A stretch of DNA of 64,000 nucleotides from Pseudomonadota bacterium (lineage in GTDB: Bacteria; Pseudomonadota; Alphaproteobacteria; Sphingomonadales; Sphingomonadaceae), in NCBI GenBank assembly GCA_023418595.1, contig JAEZZI010000013.1, forward strand, positions 1-64,000, written 5' to 3'. This document shows positions 25,339 to 34,274 of the stretch, piece after piece. The position numbers and the translations under genes are program-made. How positions within the stretch are numbered: the first letter of the stretch is position 1; every line of letters begins with the position of its first letter. Below the pieces are notes generated by a model, which had not been told where the DNA came from, made no database searches, and worked only from the letters and a program-made list of their open reading frames with translations.

Positions 25339-25392
25339 CGCCCGTATCCGGGCGCTTGCCTTGCGGCCCTCCCGTCGCGGGGACGGGAGGGC
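25339..25392. terminator. Two hairpins between ctaD and ctaB
   Basis: A strong stem of 11 pairs (GCCCTCCCGTC at 25366-25376 with GACGGGAGGGC at 25382-25392, loop of 5) is followed on the transcribed strand by a weaker stem at 25339-25354 (CGCCCGTATCCGGGCG). No run of T follows, so it is more likely an attenuator or an mRNA end-protecting structure than a full terminator, leaving ctaC-ctaD expressed above the assembly genes. Confidence 0.5.
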
Positions 25393-25404
25393 GCGTCAGG
25401 TGCC

Positions 25405-27069
25405 TCAGTCGATCTTCGGCAGGGTTTCGAACTGGTGATAGGGCGGCGGGCTGCTGAGCGTCCATTCCAGCGTCGTCGCGCCTTCGCCCCAAGGATTGGC
25501 CGGGGCCTTCTTGCCCGCGAACAGCGACCAGAACAGGTTGACGAAGAAGATCGCCATGCCTGCTGCCATGATCATGTAGCCATAGGTCGCGATCTCGTTC
25601 CAGTGCGCATAGGCGTCCGGATAGTCGGGATAGCGACGCGGCATGCCCTGAGTGCCCAGGAAATGCATCGGGAAGAACATGACGTTCACGCCGATGAAGA
25701 ACACCCAGAAGTGCAGCTGGCCGAGGAATTCGTTGTACATCCGCCCGAACATTTTCGGGAACCAGTAGAAGAAGCCCGCGAACAGCGCGAACACCGCACC
25801 CAGCGACAGGACGTAGTGGAAGTGGGCGACGACGTAATAGGTGTCGTGCATGTAATCGTCGATGCCGCCATTGGCGAGCACGACGCCCGTGACGCCGCCG
25901 ACGGTGAACATGAAGATGAACCCGATCGACCACAGCATCGGCGTCTTGAACGACAGCGAACCGCCCCACATCGTCGCGATCCACGAGAAGATCTTGATAC
26001 CCGTGGGGACGGCGATGACCATCGTCGCCGCGGTGAAGTAGATTTTCAGGTTTGCCGAAAGGCCGGTGGTGAACATGTGGTGCGCCCACACGATGAACCC
26101 GACGACGCCGATCGCGACCATTGCATAGGCCATGCCGAGATAACCGAAGACCGGCTTGCGGCTGAAGGTCGCGACGATCTGGCTGACGATGCCGAAGCCC
26201 GGCAGGATCATGATGTACACTTCGGGGTGGCCGAAGAACCAGAACAGATGCTGGTAGAGCACCGGGTCGCCGCCACCGGCGGGATCGAAGAAGGTGGTGC
26301 CGAAATTGCGATCGGTCAGCAGCATCGTGATCGCCGCGGCAAGCACCGGCAGCGCCAGCAGCAGCAGGAAGGCGGTGACCAGCACCGACCATACGAACAA
26401 CGGCATCTTGTGCAGGGTCATCCCCGGCGCACGCATGTTGAAGATGGTGGTGATGAAGTTGATCGCGCCCAGGATCGACGATGCGCCCGCGATGTGCAGC
26501 GACAGGATCGCCATATCGACCGACATGCCCGGTTCGCCATAGGTCGACAGAGTGGGATAGACCGTCCAGCCGGTGCCCGCGCCGACGCCGACGAAGGGCG
26601 AGGCGAGCAGCAGCAGGAAGGCCGGAATCAGCAGCCAGAACGAGATGTTGTTCATCCGCGGGAACGCCATGTCGGGCGCGCCGATCATGATGGGGACGAA
26701 CCAGTTGCCGAAGCCGCCGATCATCGCGGGCATGACCATGAAGAACACCATGATCAGACCGTGCGCGGTGATCAGCACGTTCCAGAAGTGAAGCGCCTGG
26801 TCGAACGTCTGTTCGCCGTGCAGCATCGATGCCCATTGCGGCAGATATTGGATGCCCGGTTCCATCAGCTCGGCACGCATCATGCCGGAAATGCCGCCAC
26901 CGATGATCCCCGCGATGATCGCGAAAATCAGGTAGAGCGTGCCGATGTCCTTGTGATTGGTGGACAGGAACCAGCGGGCAAAAAAGCCCGGAACATGGTC
27001 GGCATGGTCATGATGCGCATGGTCGTCATGCGCCTGAAAAGCCGAAGGGCTGCGTGCAACGTCGGTCAT
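25405..27069 (-). CDS. ctaD: Cytochrome c oxidase subunit I
   Basis: A 554-residue aa3-type subunit I with twelve helices. Visible landmarks are the heme a ligand region (ITAHGLIMVFFMVMPAMIGG), the His-Tyr crosslink segment WFFGHPEVYIMILPGFGI, the K-channel and CuB histidines (VWAHHMFTTGL), and the heme a/a3 ligand segment DTYYVVAHFHYVLS. The N-terminal tail is unusually rich in His and Asp (AHDDHAHHDHADH), a possible metal-binding flourish. It is 3 bases downstream of ctaC. Confidence 0.97.
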   Translation of the reverse strand: MTDVARSPSAFQAHDDHAHHDHADHVPGFFARWFLSTNHKDIGTLYLIFAIIAGIIGGGISGMMRAELMEPGIQYLPQWASMLHGEQTFDQALHFWNVLITAHGLIMVFFMVMPAMIGGFGNWFVPIMIGAPDMAFPRMNNISFWLLIPAFLLLLASPFVGVGAGTGWTVYPTLSTYGEPGMSVDMAILSLHIAGASSILGAINFITTIFNMRAPGMTLHKMPLFVWSVLVTAFLLLLALPVLAAAITMLLTDRNFGTTFFDPAGGGDPVLYQHLFWFFGHPEVYIMILPGFGIVSQIVATFSRKPVFGYLGMAYAMVAIGVVGFIVWAHHMFTTGLSANLKIYFTAATMVIAVPTGIKIFSWIATMWGGSLSFKTPMLWSIGFIFMFTVGGVTGVVLANGGIDDYMHDTYYVVAHFHYVLSLGAVFALFAGFFYWFPKMFGRMYNEFLGQLHFWVFFIGVNVMFFPMHFLGTQGMPRRYPDYPDAYAHWNEIATYGYMIMAAGMAIFFVNLFWSLFAGKKAPANPWGEGATTLEWTLSSPPPYHQFETLPKID

Positions 27070-27072
27070 GGC

Positions 27073-28212
27073 TTAGTTCACCGTTCCGGTGGCGGACTGG
27101 TTGGTGGTGACACCCACGGCAGTCGCATCGATGGTTTCGGGGTTGACGCCTGCGGCAGGCGTGGTGGTGTCGTCGATCATCTGGGCAGGCGGCGCCGCAT
27201 CGGCGTCGCCGGGCATCGTGCCGCCCTTGGCGCGGACCCAGGCTTCGAACTCCTCAGGCGTCACGGCCTGAACCGTGATCGGCATATAGGCATGGCGCGC
27301 GCCACACAGCTCCGAGCACTGACCGTAATAGAGGCCGGGCTTTTCGATGGTGAAGCTGGTTTCGTTGATGCGGCCGGGGATTGCGTCGAGCTTGATCCAG
27401 AACGCCGGAATCGCCCAGGCGTGGATCACGTCGTTGGCGGTGGTCAGCAGGCGAATCGGCGTGTTGATCGGCAGCACCACGCGGTTGTCGGTCGCCATCA
27501 GGCGCGGACCGTCGGCGTCGGTGCGGAAGCGCTGGCCGGGTTCGACCTCATCCTGCTCGCGCAGCATGTTCGACACCAGGCTGAGGCCGCCATGATCGGG
27601 ATATTCGTAGGACCAGAACCACTGGTTGCCGATTGCCTTCAGCGTGACGGCATTGTCGGGCGCGGGCTTGTACTGATTGGCGAGCAGCGAGAAGCTGGGC
27701 AGCGCGATCCCGGCGAGAATCAGCACGGGGATCAGCGTCCACGCCACTTCGAGCATGGTGTTGTGGCTGGTCTTCGACGGCACCGGATTGGCGGCGCGAC
27801 GATAGCGGATCACGACCCAGATCAGCAGGCCGAGCACGAACAGCGAAATCACCGTGATGACCGGCATCAGGATCGCGTCATGGAAGGTGCGGGCCTGGCG
27901 ACCGGTGGGCGATACCTGGTCCTGGATGTGGATGCTTTTGGGGATGGGCAGACCGACGCCTTCGACCGGCGCGACGATCGGCGTGCCGTCGGCGTTGCTC
28001 AAGGGATCGGCGACCGGGGCCGCCGGAGCGGGCGTGCCGCCTGCGGGAGCCGCGGGCGCACCCGCTGTAATGGTCGGCGCCGTGTCGGTTGCCCCGGTCG
28101 CTTCGGTCGCGGCCGGTGCTGTCTGGGGAGCCGCAGCCGGGGCGGCGGTCGCAGCGGTGGCCAGCGTCAGCCCCGCGGCGAGGAGGATCGTCTTCAACCC
28201 AAGCATTCGCAT
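27073..28212 (-). CDS. ctaC: Cytochrome c oxidase subunit II
   Basis: A 379-residue subunit II. The signal peptide (LKTILLAAGLTLATAATA) is followed by an Ala/Pro/Thr-rich linker of about 50 residues, two helices (LMPVITVISLFVLGLLIWVV and LIPVLILAGIALPSFSLL) and the CuA domain. The aromatic patch is GNQWFWSYEYPD and the CuA loop is GQCSELCGARHAYMP. A C-terminal tail of about 45 residues has low complexity. It is the first gene of the cta operon and is divergent from pyrE across 190 bases, which must hold both promoters. Confidence 0.96.
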   Translation of the reverse strand: MRMLGLKTILLAAGLTLATAATAAPAAAPQTAPAATEATGATDTAPTITAGAPAAPAGGTPAPAAPVADPLSNADGTPIVAPVEGVGLPIPKSIHIQDQVSPTGRQARTFHDAILMPVITVISLFVLGLLIWVVIRYRRAANPVPSKTSHNTMLEVAWTLIPVLILAGIALPSFSLLANQYKPAPDNAVTLKAIGNQWFWSYEYPDHGGLSLVSNMLREQDEVEPGQRFRTDADGPRLMATDNRVVLPINTPIRLLTTANDVIHAWAIPAFWIKLDAIPGRINETSFTIEKPGLYYGQCSELCGARHAYMPITVQAVTPEEFEAWVRAKGGTMPGDADAAPPAQMIDDTTTPAAGVNPETIDATAVGVTTNQSATGTVN

Positions 28213-28403
28213 CGTATCGTTCTATCCATCTTCCAGATCGCGCTGCGAGGGCCGCTGCACGGGGTGCGGGAAGATACCCGTCGGGCGGCCTATACGCCGC
28301 GGTTGCCGATGTCTCAAGCACAAGCGGCGCGTTTTTGGCGAGTGTTGCGGGGCGGCACGCCTGTCCGTAAGGATTGCGCGCCAACCAACGAGGAATTGCC
28401 TGC

Positions 28404-28985
28404 GTGACCGACGACGAGATTCTGGCCGAATTCCGGGCTGCCGAGGCGTTGCTGGAAGGGCATTTCATCCTGTCGTCGGGATTGCGGTCGTCGCGCTATC
28501 TGCAATGCGCGCGCGTGTTGATGGACCCGAAACGCGGTGCCCGACTCGCCGATGCGCTGGTAGCGCGGCTGCCGGGCGAGGTGCGGTCGGCGATCGATGT
28601 GGTGATCTCTCCCGCGATGGGCGGGGTGATCGCGGGGCACGAAATGGGCCGCGCGCTGGGGGTGCCCGCCATGTTCCTCGAACGCCCCACCGGCACGTTC
28701 GAGTTGCGCCGCGGATTTCGGATCGAACCCGGCCAGCGCGTGCTGATGATGGAGGATGTCGTCACCACCGGCCTGTCGTCGCGCGAGGCCATCGCGGCGA
28801 TCGGAGCGGCAGGCGGCGAGGTGATCGCCGCGGCGTCGCTGGTCGACCGATCGATGGGCAAGGCCGATCTGGGCGTGCCCTTCTATCCGCTGATCCGGCT
28901 CGACGTGCCGAGTTATGCGGCGGATGCGTTGCCGCCTGAGTTGGCAGCAATTCCGGCGATCAAGCCGGGAAGCCGGGCCGCGTGA
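28404..28985 (+). CDS. pyrE: Orotate phosphoribosyltransferase
   Basis: A 193-residue enzyme of pyrimidine synthesis that joins orotate and PRPP. The N-terminus EILAEFRAAEALLEGHFILSS is typical. The PRPP-binding motif is VLMMEDVVTTGLSSREA near 115-131. A GTG start at 28404 fits both the family N-terminus and a GAGG at 28390-28393. It is followed by pdxJ through a GTGA overlap. Confidence 0.94.
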   Translation: MTDDEILAEFRAAEALLEGHFILSSGLRSSRYLQCARVLMDPKRGARLADALVARLPGEVRSAIDVVISPAMGGVIAGHEMGRALGVPAMFLERPTGTFELRRGFRIEPGQRVLMMEDVVTTGLSSREAIAAIGAAGGEVIAAASLVDRSMGKADLGVPFYPLIRLDVPSYAADALPPELAAIPAIKPGSRAA

Positions 28986-29734
28986 ACAGCTATTCGCGCC
29001 TGCCCGGCGGGGGGCACCTGCGCCTGGGCGTCAATATCGACCATGTCGCGACCGTTCGGAACGCGCGCGGGTCGGGCTATCCCGATCCGGTGCGCGCCGC
29101 CTTGCTGGCGGCGGAAGCGGGGGCGGATGGGATCACCGCGCATCTGCGCGAGGATCGGCGGCACATCACCGACGACGATATCGCGCGACTGGCGAGCGAG
29201 TTGACCGTGCCGCTCAACCTAGAAATGGCGGCGACCGACGAAATGCTTGGCATCGCGCTGCGCCATAAACCGCACGCCGCGTGTATCGTCCCCGAAAAGC
29301 GCGAGGAACGCACCACCGAAGGTGGGCTGGATGCGCTGGGACAGCATAATCTGCTTAGCCCGATGGTGCGCGAATTGAAGGGCGCGAACATCCGCGTGTC
29401 GCTGTTCATCGAACCCGACCCTGCGCAGGTCGAGGCGGCGCTGCGGCTGGGTGCGCCGGTGGTCGAACTCCACACCGGGCGATATTGCGAGTTGGAAGGC
29501 GAGGCGCAGACCGCGGAGTTGCGCCGGATTGCGGATGCGGCGGCATTGGCGGCGAAGAACGGGATCGAGGTTCATGCCGGGCATGGTTTGACCTTCGATA
29601 ACGTAGTGCCGATCGCCGCGATCCCGCAGCTGGCGGAACTGAATATCGGGCATTTTCTGATCGGCGAGGCGATTTTCGATGGGCTGGCGCCAGTGGTGCG
29701 GCGGATGCGCGACCTGATGGATGCGGCGCGGTGA
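28982..29734 (+). CDS. pdxJ: Pyridoxine 5'-phosphate synthase
   Basis: A 250-residue TIM-barrel enzyme forming pyridoxine 5'-phosphate from 3-amino-2-oxopropyl phosphate and deoxyxylulose 5-phosphate. Family marks are LGVNIDHVATVRNARG, LREDRRHITDDD, NLEMAATDEML, VPEKREERTTEGG and the end GHFLIGEAIFDGL. The GTG start is within the pyrE stop. The pdxJ-acpS-lepB order is typical of proteobacteria. Confidence 0.96.
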   Translation: MNSYSRLPGGGHLRLGVNIDHVATVRNARGSGYPDPVRAALLAAEAGADGITAHLREDRRHITDDDIARLASELTVPLNLEMAATDEMLGIALRHKPHAACIVPEKREERTTEGGLDALGQHNLLSPMVRELKGANIRVSLFIEPDPAQVEAALRLGAPVVELHTGRYCELEGEAQTAELRRIADAAALAAKNGIEVHAGHGLTFDNVVPIAAIPQLAELNIGHFLIGEAIFDGLAPVVRRMRDLMDAAR

Positions 29735-30057
29735 TTTCGACCCGGATATCTCTTCGCCGGCGTTCCTGGGGTGTCGTGATTCTGGCCGCGCTGGCTGTCG
29801 TCGTGGGCGGGGTAGTTGGGACCGTCTGGTTTTTTTCGACCGCTCTTATGGGCCGGGTGGAAAAATCAGATTTGGTGATGGGGGTGTTGTTCGGACTAAT
29901 GCTTCCGGCTTGGTCCACTGTGCATGCGGCTTGGGCAGTGGCGGTCCGGCGAACCGATCGCACCAAGTCCGAGCGACATTTTTGGCTCGCCGCAATGGTT
30001 TTGCCGCTGATCCTGTTTGGCTACGCTATTCTGGCGGGTTGGGTGCCTTGGCCATGA
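29731..30057 (+). CDS. Unknown small membrane protein between pdxJ and acpS
   Basis: A 108-residue protein I do not recognise, with three predicted helices (about 14-35, 48-70 and 85-103) and basic loops (ISTRISLRRRS, RRTDRTKSERH). It starts with GTG in the pdxJ stop and ends in an ATGA overlap with acpS, so it is translated with both. The codon use is somewhat less GC-rich than its neighbours, suggesting a late insertion into an otherwise conserved operon. Confidence 0.7.
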   Translation: MISTRISLRRRSWGVVILAALAVVVGGVVGTVWFFSTALMGRVEKSDLVMGVLFGLMLPAWSTVHAAWAVAVRRTDRTKSERHFWLAAMVLPLILFGYAILAGWVPWP

Positions 30058-30455
30058 TCATCGGCCTCGGTTCCGACCTCTGCAACATTGAGCGGATTCA
30101 GAACTCGGTGGACCGCTTCGGCGACCGGTTTCTCAACCGCGTGTTCACCGATGTCGAGCGCGCCAAGGCCGCTCGGCGTCCGCATACGATCGCGGGGACG
30201 CTCGCCAAGCGGTTCGCGGCGAAGGAGGCGTTTTCGAAAGCCGTCGGCACCGGGTTCAAGGCGGGCGTGTTCATGAAGGACATCGGCGTGGTCAATGCGC
30301 CCTCCGGCGCGCCGACGCTCGAACTCACCGGCGGGGCCAAGGCCAGGCTTGACGCCATGATCCCGGAGGGCCACCTCCCGCGCATTCATCTGACGCTGAC
30401 CGACGATCATCCCTGGGCGCAGGCTTTCGTCATTATCGAGGCGGTAAAGGCGTGA
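30054..30455 (+). CDS. acpS: Holo-acyl-carrier-protein synthase
   Basis: A 133-residue AcpS-type phosphopantetheinyl transferase that activates acyl carrier protein. It shows the metal-binding IIGLGSDLCNIERIQNSVDR at the N-terminus and the second signature RFAAKEAFSKAVGTGF near 58-73. The length is normal. The start ATG at 30054 overlaps the stop of the upstream membrane protein gene. Confidence 0.95.
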   Translation: MIIGLGSDLCNIERIQNSVDRFGDRFLNRVFTDVERAKAARRPHTIAGTLAKRFAAKEAFSKAVGTGFKAGVFMKDIGVVNAPSGAPTLELTGGAKARLDAMIPEGHLPRIHLTLTDDHPWAQAFVIIEAVKA

Positions 30456-30471
30456 AGGGTTTGAACAGTTG

Positions 30472-31350
30472 ATGGCAGCGGACGATCTGGCGGCGCACGA
30501 ACCGGCCGAGCCTGCGCGCAAGGACGACAAGCCGCCGATGGACTGGTGGGCCGAAGCGCGCGGATTGCTGTGGCTGGTGCTCGCGGTGCTCGGCTTTCAC
30601 AGCTTCATCGCCAAGCCCTTCTACATCCCGTCCGAATCGATGATGCCGGGATTGCTGGTGGGCGATCGGCTGGTGGTGACCAAATATCCGTACGGCTATT
30701 CGTTCGTCACGCCGACCTTTCACCTGATGCCCTATGTTCCCGGACGGTTGTTCGGCAGCCTTCCCGAGCGCGGCGACGTGGTGATCGTGACCCCGCCGGG
30801 CGAGCGCACCGATTATATCAAGCGCGTCGTCGGCCTGCCGGGCGAGACGATTGAGGTCGAGGGCGGGCAGCTGCTGATCGACGGCGTGCCTGTCGAGCGT
30901 CGGGCGATGGGGGTGCGGAGCGTTCCTGTCGATGCCAATACGCAATGTTCGGCGCTGCAATATCCGGGAGCCTATAGCGAAACGCCGCAGGGCGCGGTGT
31001 GCCGCCTGCCCATTTTCCGCGAAACTTTGCCCAATGGGCGATCCTATGACACCATCGACCTGGGGTATCGCGGCGAGGCGTCGGGGGATGACTACGGCCC
31101 GGTGCTGATCCCCGAAGGCCATGTGTTCCTGATGGGCGACAATCGCGACGCCAGCGCCGACAGCCGTTTTTCGGTCGCCGAGCGGGGTCTGGGCGGGCCG
31201 GTGCCGTGGGAGAATATCGGCGGGCGCGCGGAGTTCATCACGTTTTCGCTGGATGGCACGGCGACTCTCAATCCGCTCAGCTGGTTTGCGTCGTTCCGGT
31301 CGGGGCGGGCGGGGACGTCGCTGGCGCCCGAGCGGGAAGCGGTCGAATAG
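30472..31350 (+). CDS. lepB: Signal peptidase I
   Basis: A 292-residue type I signal peptidase. One N-terminal membrane helix (ARGLLWLVLAVLGFHSFI, near 25-42) is followed by the catalytic Ser box PSESMMPGLLVGDRLVV, the Lys box RGDVVIVTPPGERTDYIKRVVG and box E GDNRDASADSRF. It removes signal peptides at the periplasmic face. A TTG at 30469 directly precedes the ATG. The usual followers rnc and era are absent. A palindromic repeat and maiA come next. Confidence 0.95.
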   Translation: MAADDLAAHEPAEPARKDDKPPMDWWAEARGLLWLVLAVLGFHSFIAKPFYIPSESMMPGLLVGDRLVVTKYPYGYSFVTPTFHLMPYVPGRLFGSLPERGDVVIVTPPGERTDYIKRVVGLPGETIEVEGGQLLIDGVPVERRAMGVRSVPVDANTQCSALQYPGAYSETPQGAVCRLPIFRETLPNGRSYDTIDLGYRGEASGDDYGPVLIPEGHVFLMGDNRDASADSRFSVAERGLGGPVPWENIGGRAEFITFSLDGTATLNPLSWFASFRSGRAGTSLAPEREAVE

Positions 31351-31372
31351 GGAGCGAGTTTCCCATCCAAAT

Positions 31373-31449
31373 CCGTTCGTTTCGAGCGAAGTCGAGAAAC
31401 GCTTACACGCGCCAAGCTCAGGGTTCTCGACTTCGCTCGAAACGAACGG
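31373..31449. repeat. Intergenic inverted repeat, family A (copy 2)
   Basis: Perfect 26-base arms at 31373-31398 and 31424-31449 (CCGTTCGTTTCGAGCGAAGT...) have a 25-base loop unrelated in sequence to the other copies. It lies 22 bases after the lepB stop and just before maiA, where it could end the lepB transcript. Confidence 0.9.
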
Positions 31450-31484
31450 GGGAGTGAGGTGTAAGAGTGCAAGGAGTATCCAGC

Positions 31485-32114
31485 ATGTACACGCTCTATG
31501 ACTATTACCGCTCTTCCGCAGCGTACCGCGTGCGGATCGGCCTGAACCTGAAGGGCGTGGCATATGACAGCGTGGACGTGTCGCTGCTGAACGGCGACCA
31601 GCGTTCGCCCGAGCATCTGGCGCGCAACCCGCAGGGCTTCGTGCCGGTGCTGGATGTCGGGGAGGGCGTGCTGACGCAGAGCTTGGCCATCCTCGACTAT
31701 CTCGACGCGAAGCATCCCGAGCCGCGCTTCGTGCCCGCCGATCCGCTGGCGCGATCGCGGACGCTGGCAATGGCGCTGACGGTTGCGTGCGACATCCATC
31801 CGCTCAACAATCTGAGGGTGCTCAAATATCTCGGGCGTGAGTTGGGCCTTGAGGAAGAGGCGCGGAACGAATGGTATCGGCACTGGGTCGCTCAGGGGTT
31901 CGACGCGCTGGAGGCGATGGCGGGCGACGGGCCGCATCTGGGCGGTGACGCGCCCGACATGGCGGATATCTGCCTGGTGCCGCAGATGTATAACGCACGG
32001 CGGTTCGAGGTTGATCTGACGCCTTATCCCCGGCTCGTCGCGGCGGATATGGCAGCGCAGGAGATCGAAGCCTTTGCGGCGGCGCATCCCGATCGGGTCA
32101 AGCCCGCTTCGTGA
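31485..32114 (+). CDS. maiA: Maleylacetoacetate isomerase (zeta-class GST)
   Basis: A 209-residue zeta glutathione transferase. The N-terminal motif YYRSSAAYRVRIGLNLKG carries the catalytic Ser pair. NPQGFVPVLDVGEGVLTQSLAILDYLD is the GSH-binding region, and ACDIHPLNNLRVLKYL is the zeta signature. It isomerises maleylacetoacetate in tyrosine/homogentisate breakdown. AAGGAG precedes the ATG at 31485. Its stop overlaps the GTG of a TonB receptor. Fumarylacetoacetase and homogentisate dioxygenase are not in the window. Confidence 0.9.
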   Translation: MYTLYDYYRSSAAYRVRIGLNLKGVAYDSVDVSLLNGDQRSPEHLARNPQGFVPVLDVGEGVLTQSLAILDYLDAKHPEPRFVPADPLARSRTLAMALTVACDIHPLNNLRVLKYLGRELGLEEEARNEWYRHWVAQGFDALEAMAGDGPHLGGDAPDMADICLVPQMYNARRFEVDLTPYPRLVAADMAAQEIEAFAAAHPDRVKPAS

Positions 32115-34159
32115 GGATCGCGACACTATTGATCGCGGCGGCGTTCGCGCCGGGAGTGGCGGCTGCGCAGGATGCGGGCGAAGGCGCGGAGATCGTCGTG
32201 ACCGGTAGCGGGCTGGGGCCGGCGCCGGGGAGCGCGACCGATGCGGTGGTGGTGATCGACCGCGAACGGCTGACCAGCGTGGCGAGCGGGCGGATCGAGG
32301 ATGTGCTGCGCGACGCCGCCGGGTTCGCGCAGTTCCGCCGGTCAGATTCGCGGTCGGCCAATCCGACTAGCCAGGGCGCCAATCTGCGCGGGCTGGGGGG
32401 CAATGCCTCGTCGCGGGTGTTGTTGCTGCTCGACGGCGTGCCGCAGACCGATCCGTTCGGCGGCTGGATTGCCTTTCCCGCCTATCAGGCCGAGCGGCTG
32501 TCGAGCATCCGGGTGACGCGCGGCGGTGGCAGCGGTTTTTTCGGTCCGGGTGCGCTGTCGGGGACGATCGAGCTGGAAAGCGTGCGGCCGGGCGAGGTCG
32601 GGGCGCTGTCGGCATCGCTGCTGGGCGGCAGTCGCGGCAGCCTCGACGGCAGCGTAGTGGGAAGCGTGCGCGCGGGTGACGGCTTCATGCTGTTCGCCGG
32701 GCAATATATGGCGGGCGACGGGTTTCAGCCCATCGTCGAGGGTGCTGGCCCGGTCGATCGCGCGGCGCCCTATGAGCAGGCAAGCGCGACCGCGCGATTC
32801 GTCACCGATCTCGGAGGGGTCGAGTTGCAGGCCAATCTGGGCGGCTTCGTCGATCGCCGCGACCGGGGCACCGATTTCACCGCGATCCGCAGCGAAGGCG
32901 CGGATGCGAGCCTGCGGCTGGTCGGGCGCGGGCGCTGGCAATGGTCGGCGCTCGCCTATCTCCAGACACGCGCGTTCGCGAGCGGCTTTGCGAGCGTCGC
33001 GAGCGGGCGCGTGAGCGTCGCGCAGGTGCTCGACCAATATGTCCCCGCCACCGGCAGCGGGGCGCGGGTGGAAATCGGTCCGCCTTTGGGTGACGGCATC
33101 GATTTGCGCGTCGGCGCGGATGTGCGGCGGGTAAGCGGGCGCACGCAGGAATTGTATCAGTTCGTGAATGCAGCGCCCACGCGGCGGCGGGTCGCGGGCG
33201 GGGCATCGACCACGGCAGGCTTGTTCGCCGATCTGGGCGTCGAGGCGGGCGCATGGGAGTTTTCGGCAGGCGCGCGGATCGATCACTGGCGGATCGACGC
33301 CGGGCGGCTCGACGAACGGCTGCTGGCAGGCGGCGTGCTGACCGACACGGTTTTCGCCGCGCGCGACGGATTGGAAGCGACCGGGAGGGTTGGCGCGGCG
33401 TTTCGTCCTGCCGAGCCGGTGACGCTGCGCGCGGCCGCCTATCGCGGGTGGCGGCTGCCGACATTGAACGAACTCTATCGGCCGTTCCGCGCGGGCGCGG
33501 ATGCGACGGCGGCGAATGCGGCGCTGGCGCCCGAGCGGTTGACGGGGGGCGAAGTCGGCGTCGAATGGCGTCCGGCAGACGGCGTTCGCGTCGGCGTCAC
33601 CGGCTTTGCCAGCCGCTTGAACGACGCCATCGCCAATGTGACGATCGCGCGTGGCCCCGGCACCTTTCCCGGCGTTGGCTTCGTGAGCGCGGCGGGCAGC
33701 TATCGTCGGCGCGAGAATCTGGATGCGATCGAAAGCGTCGGGGTGGAAGCCGATATCGCTGTCACGCGCGGCGCATGGTCGCTGGCGGCAGGATATTCGC
33801 ATGCCGATGCGAGGGTTCGATCCGGCAGCGTTGCGGGATCGCTCGACGGGCTGCGTCCCGCCCAGACTGCCGTCGATCAGCTTTCGGCGACGATCGGCTG
33901 GCAACGCGAACGGCTTTGCGTCGCGGTCACGCTGCGTCATGTCGGCGCCCAGTTCGAGGACGACCAGAATGATCGCGCGCTTGGCGCCGCAACCACGTTC
34001 GATGCCGTCGCGGAACTGCCCGTGACGCGGCGCTTCGCCCTGATCGCGCGCGCCGAAAATCTGACCGATGCCCGTGTCGAGGCGGCAATCAGCGGGGACG
34101 GCGTTGTCGAGCGGGCAACGCCGCGCACGATCTGGGCGGGTGTCCGGCTGACACTGTGA
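32111..34159 (+). CDS. TonB-dependent receptor
   Basis: A 682-residue outer-membrane receptor. The signal peptide is short (RIATLLIAAAFAPGVAAAQ), then a TonB-box-like EIVVTGSG and a plug with SQGANLRGLGGNASSRVLLLLDGVPQTDP and VTRGGGSGFFGPGALSG. The barrel ends TPRTIWAGVRLTL, without the C-terminal Phe common in such barrels. The plug is nearer the BtuB/colicin-receptor pattern than the siderophore type, but the ligand is unknown. The start codon GTG lies in the maiA stop, an odd coupling of a cytosolic catabolic enzyme with an outer-membrane receptor. Confidence 0.88.
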   Translation: MRIATLLIAAAFAPGVAAAQDAGEGAEIVVTGSGLGPAPGSATDAVVVIDRERLTSVASGRIEDVLRDAAGFAQFRRSDSRSANPTSQGANLRGLGGNASSRVLLLLDGVPQTDPFGGWIAFPAYQAERLSSIRVTRGGGSGFFGPGALSGTIELESVRPGEVGALSASLLGGSRGSLDGSVVGSVRAGDGFMLFAGQYMAGDGFQPIVEGAGPVDRAAPYEQASATARFVTDLGGVELQANLGGFVDRRDRGTDFTAIRSEGADASLRLVGRGRWQWSALAYLQTRAFASGFASVASGRVSVAQVLDQYVPATGSGARVEIGPPLGDGIDLRVGADVRRVSGRTQELYQFVNAAPTRRRVAGGASTTAGLFADLGVEAGAWEFSAGARIDHWRIDAGRLDERLLAGGVLTDTVFAARDGLEATGRVGAAFRPAEPVTLRAAAYRGWRLPTLNELYRPFRAGADATAANAALAPERLTGGEVGVEWRPADGVRVGVTGFASRLNDAIANVTIARGPGTFPGVGFVSAAGSYRRRENLDAIESVGVEADIAVTRGAWSLAAGYSHADARVRSGSVAGSLDGLRPAQTAVDQLSATIGWQRERLCVAVTLRHVGAQFEDDQNDRALGAATTFDAVAELPVTRRFALIARAENLTDARVEAAISGDGVVERATPRTIWAGVRLTL

Positions 34160-34274
34160 TGGCTGGATCGTCCCGGATCATGTGCGCGCCATGCGTCCTG
34201 CCGCCATCTGGCGCCGCCCGTCCGATCGGGCTAGGTTCCGGCGATGCGCGGGGTGCCATCAGGAACCGGATCGG

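Noticed and set aside
25303..28407. Very long forward-strand open frame (over 1,000 codons) opposite the cta operon
   Set aside because: It is antisense to ctaC, ctaD and ctaB, has a low-complexity Arg/Asp/His-rich translation and no motif. Long antisense frames are expected in high-GC genes with strong codon bias.
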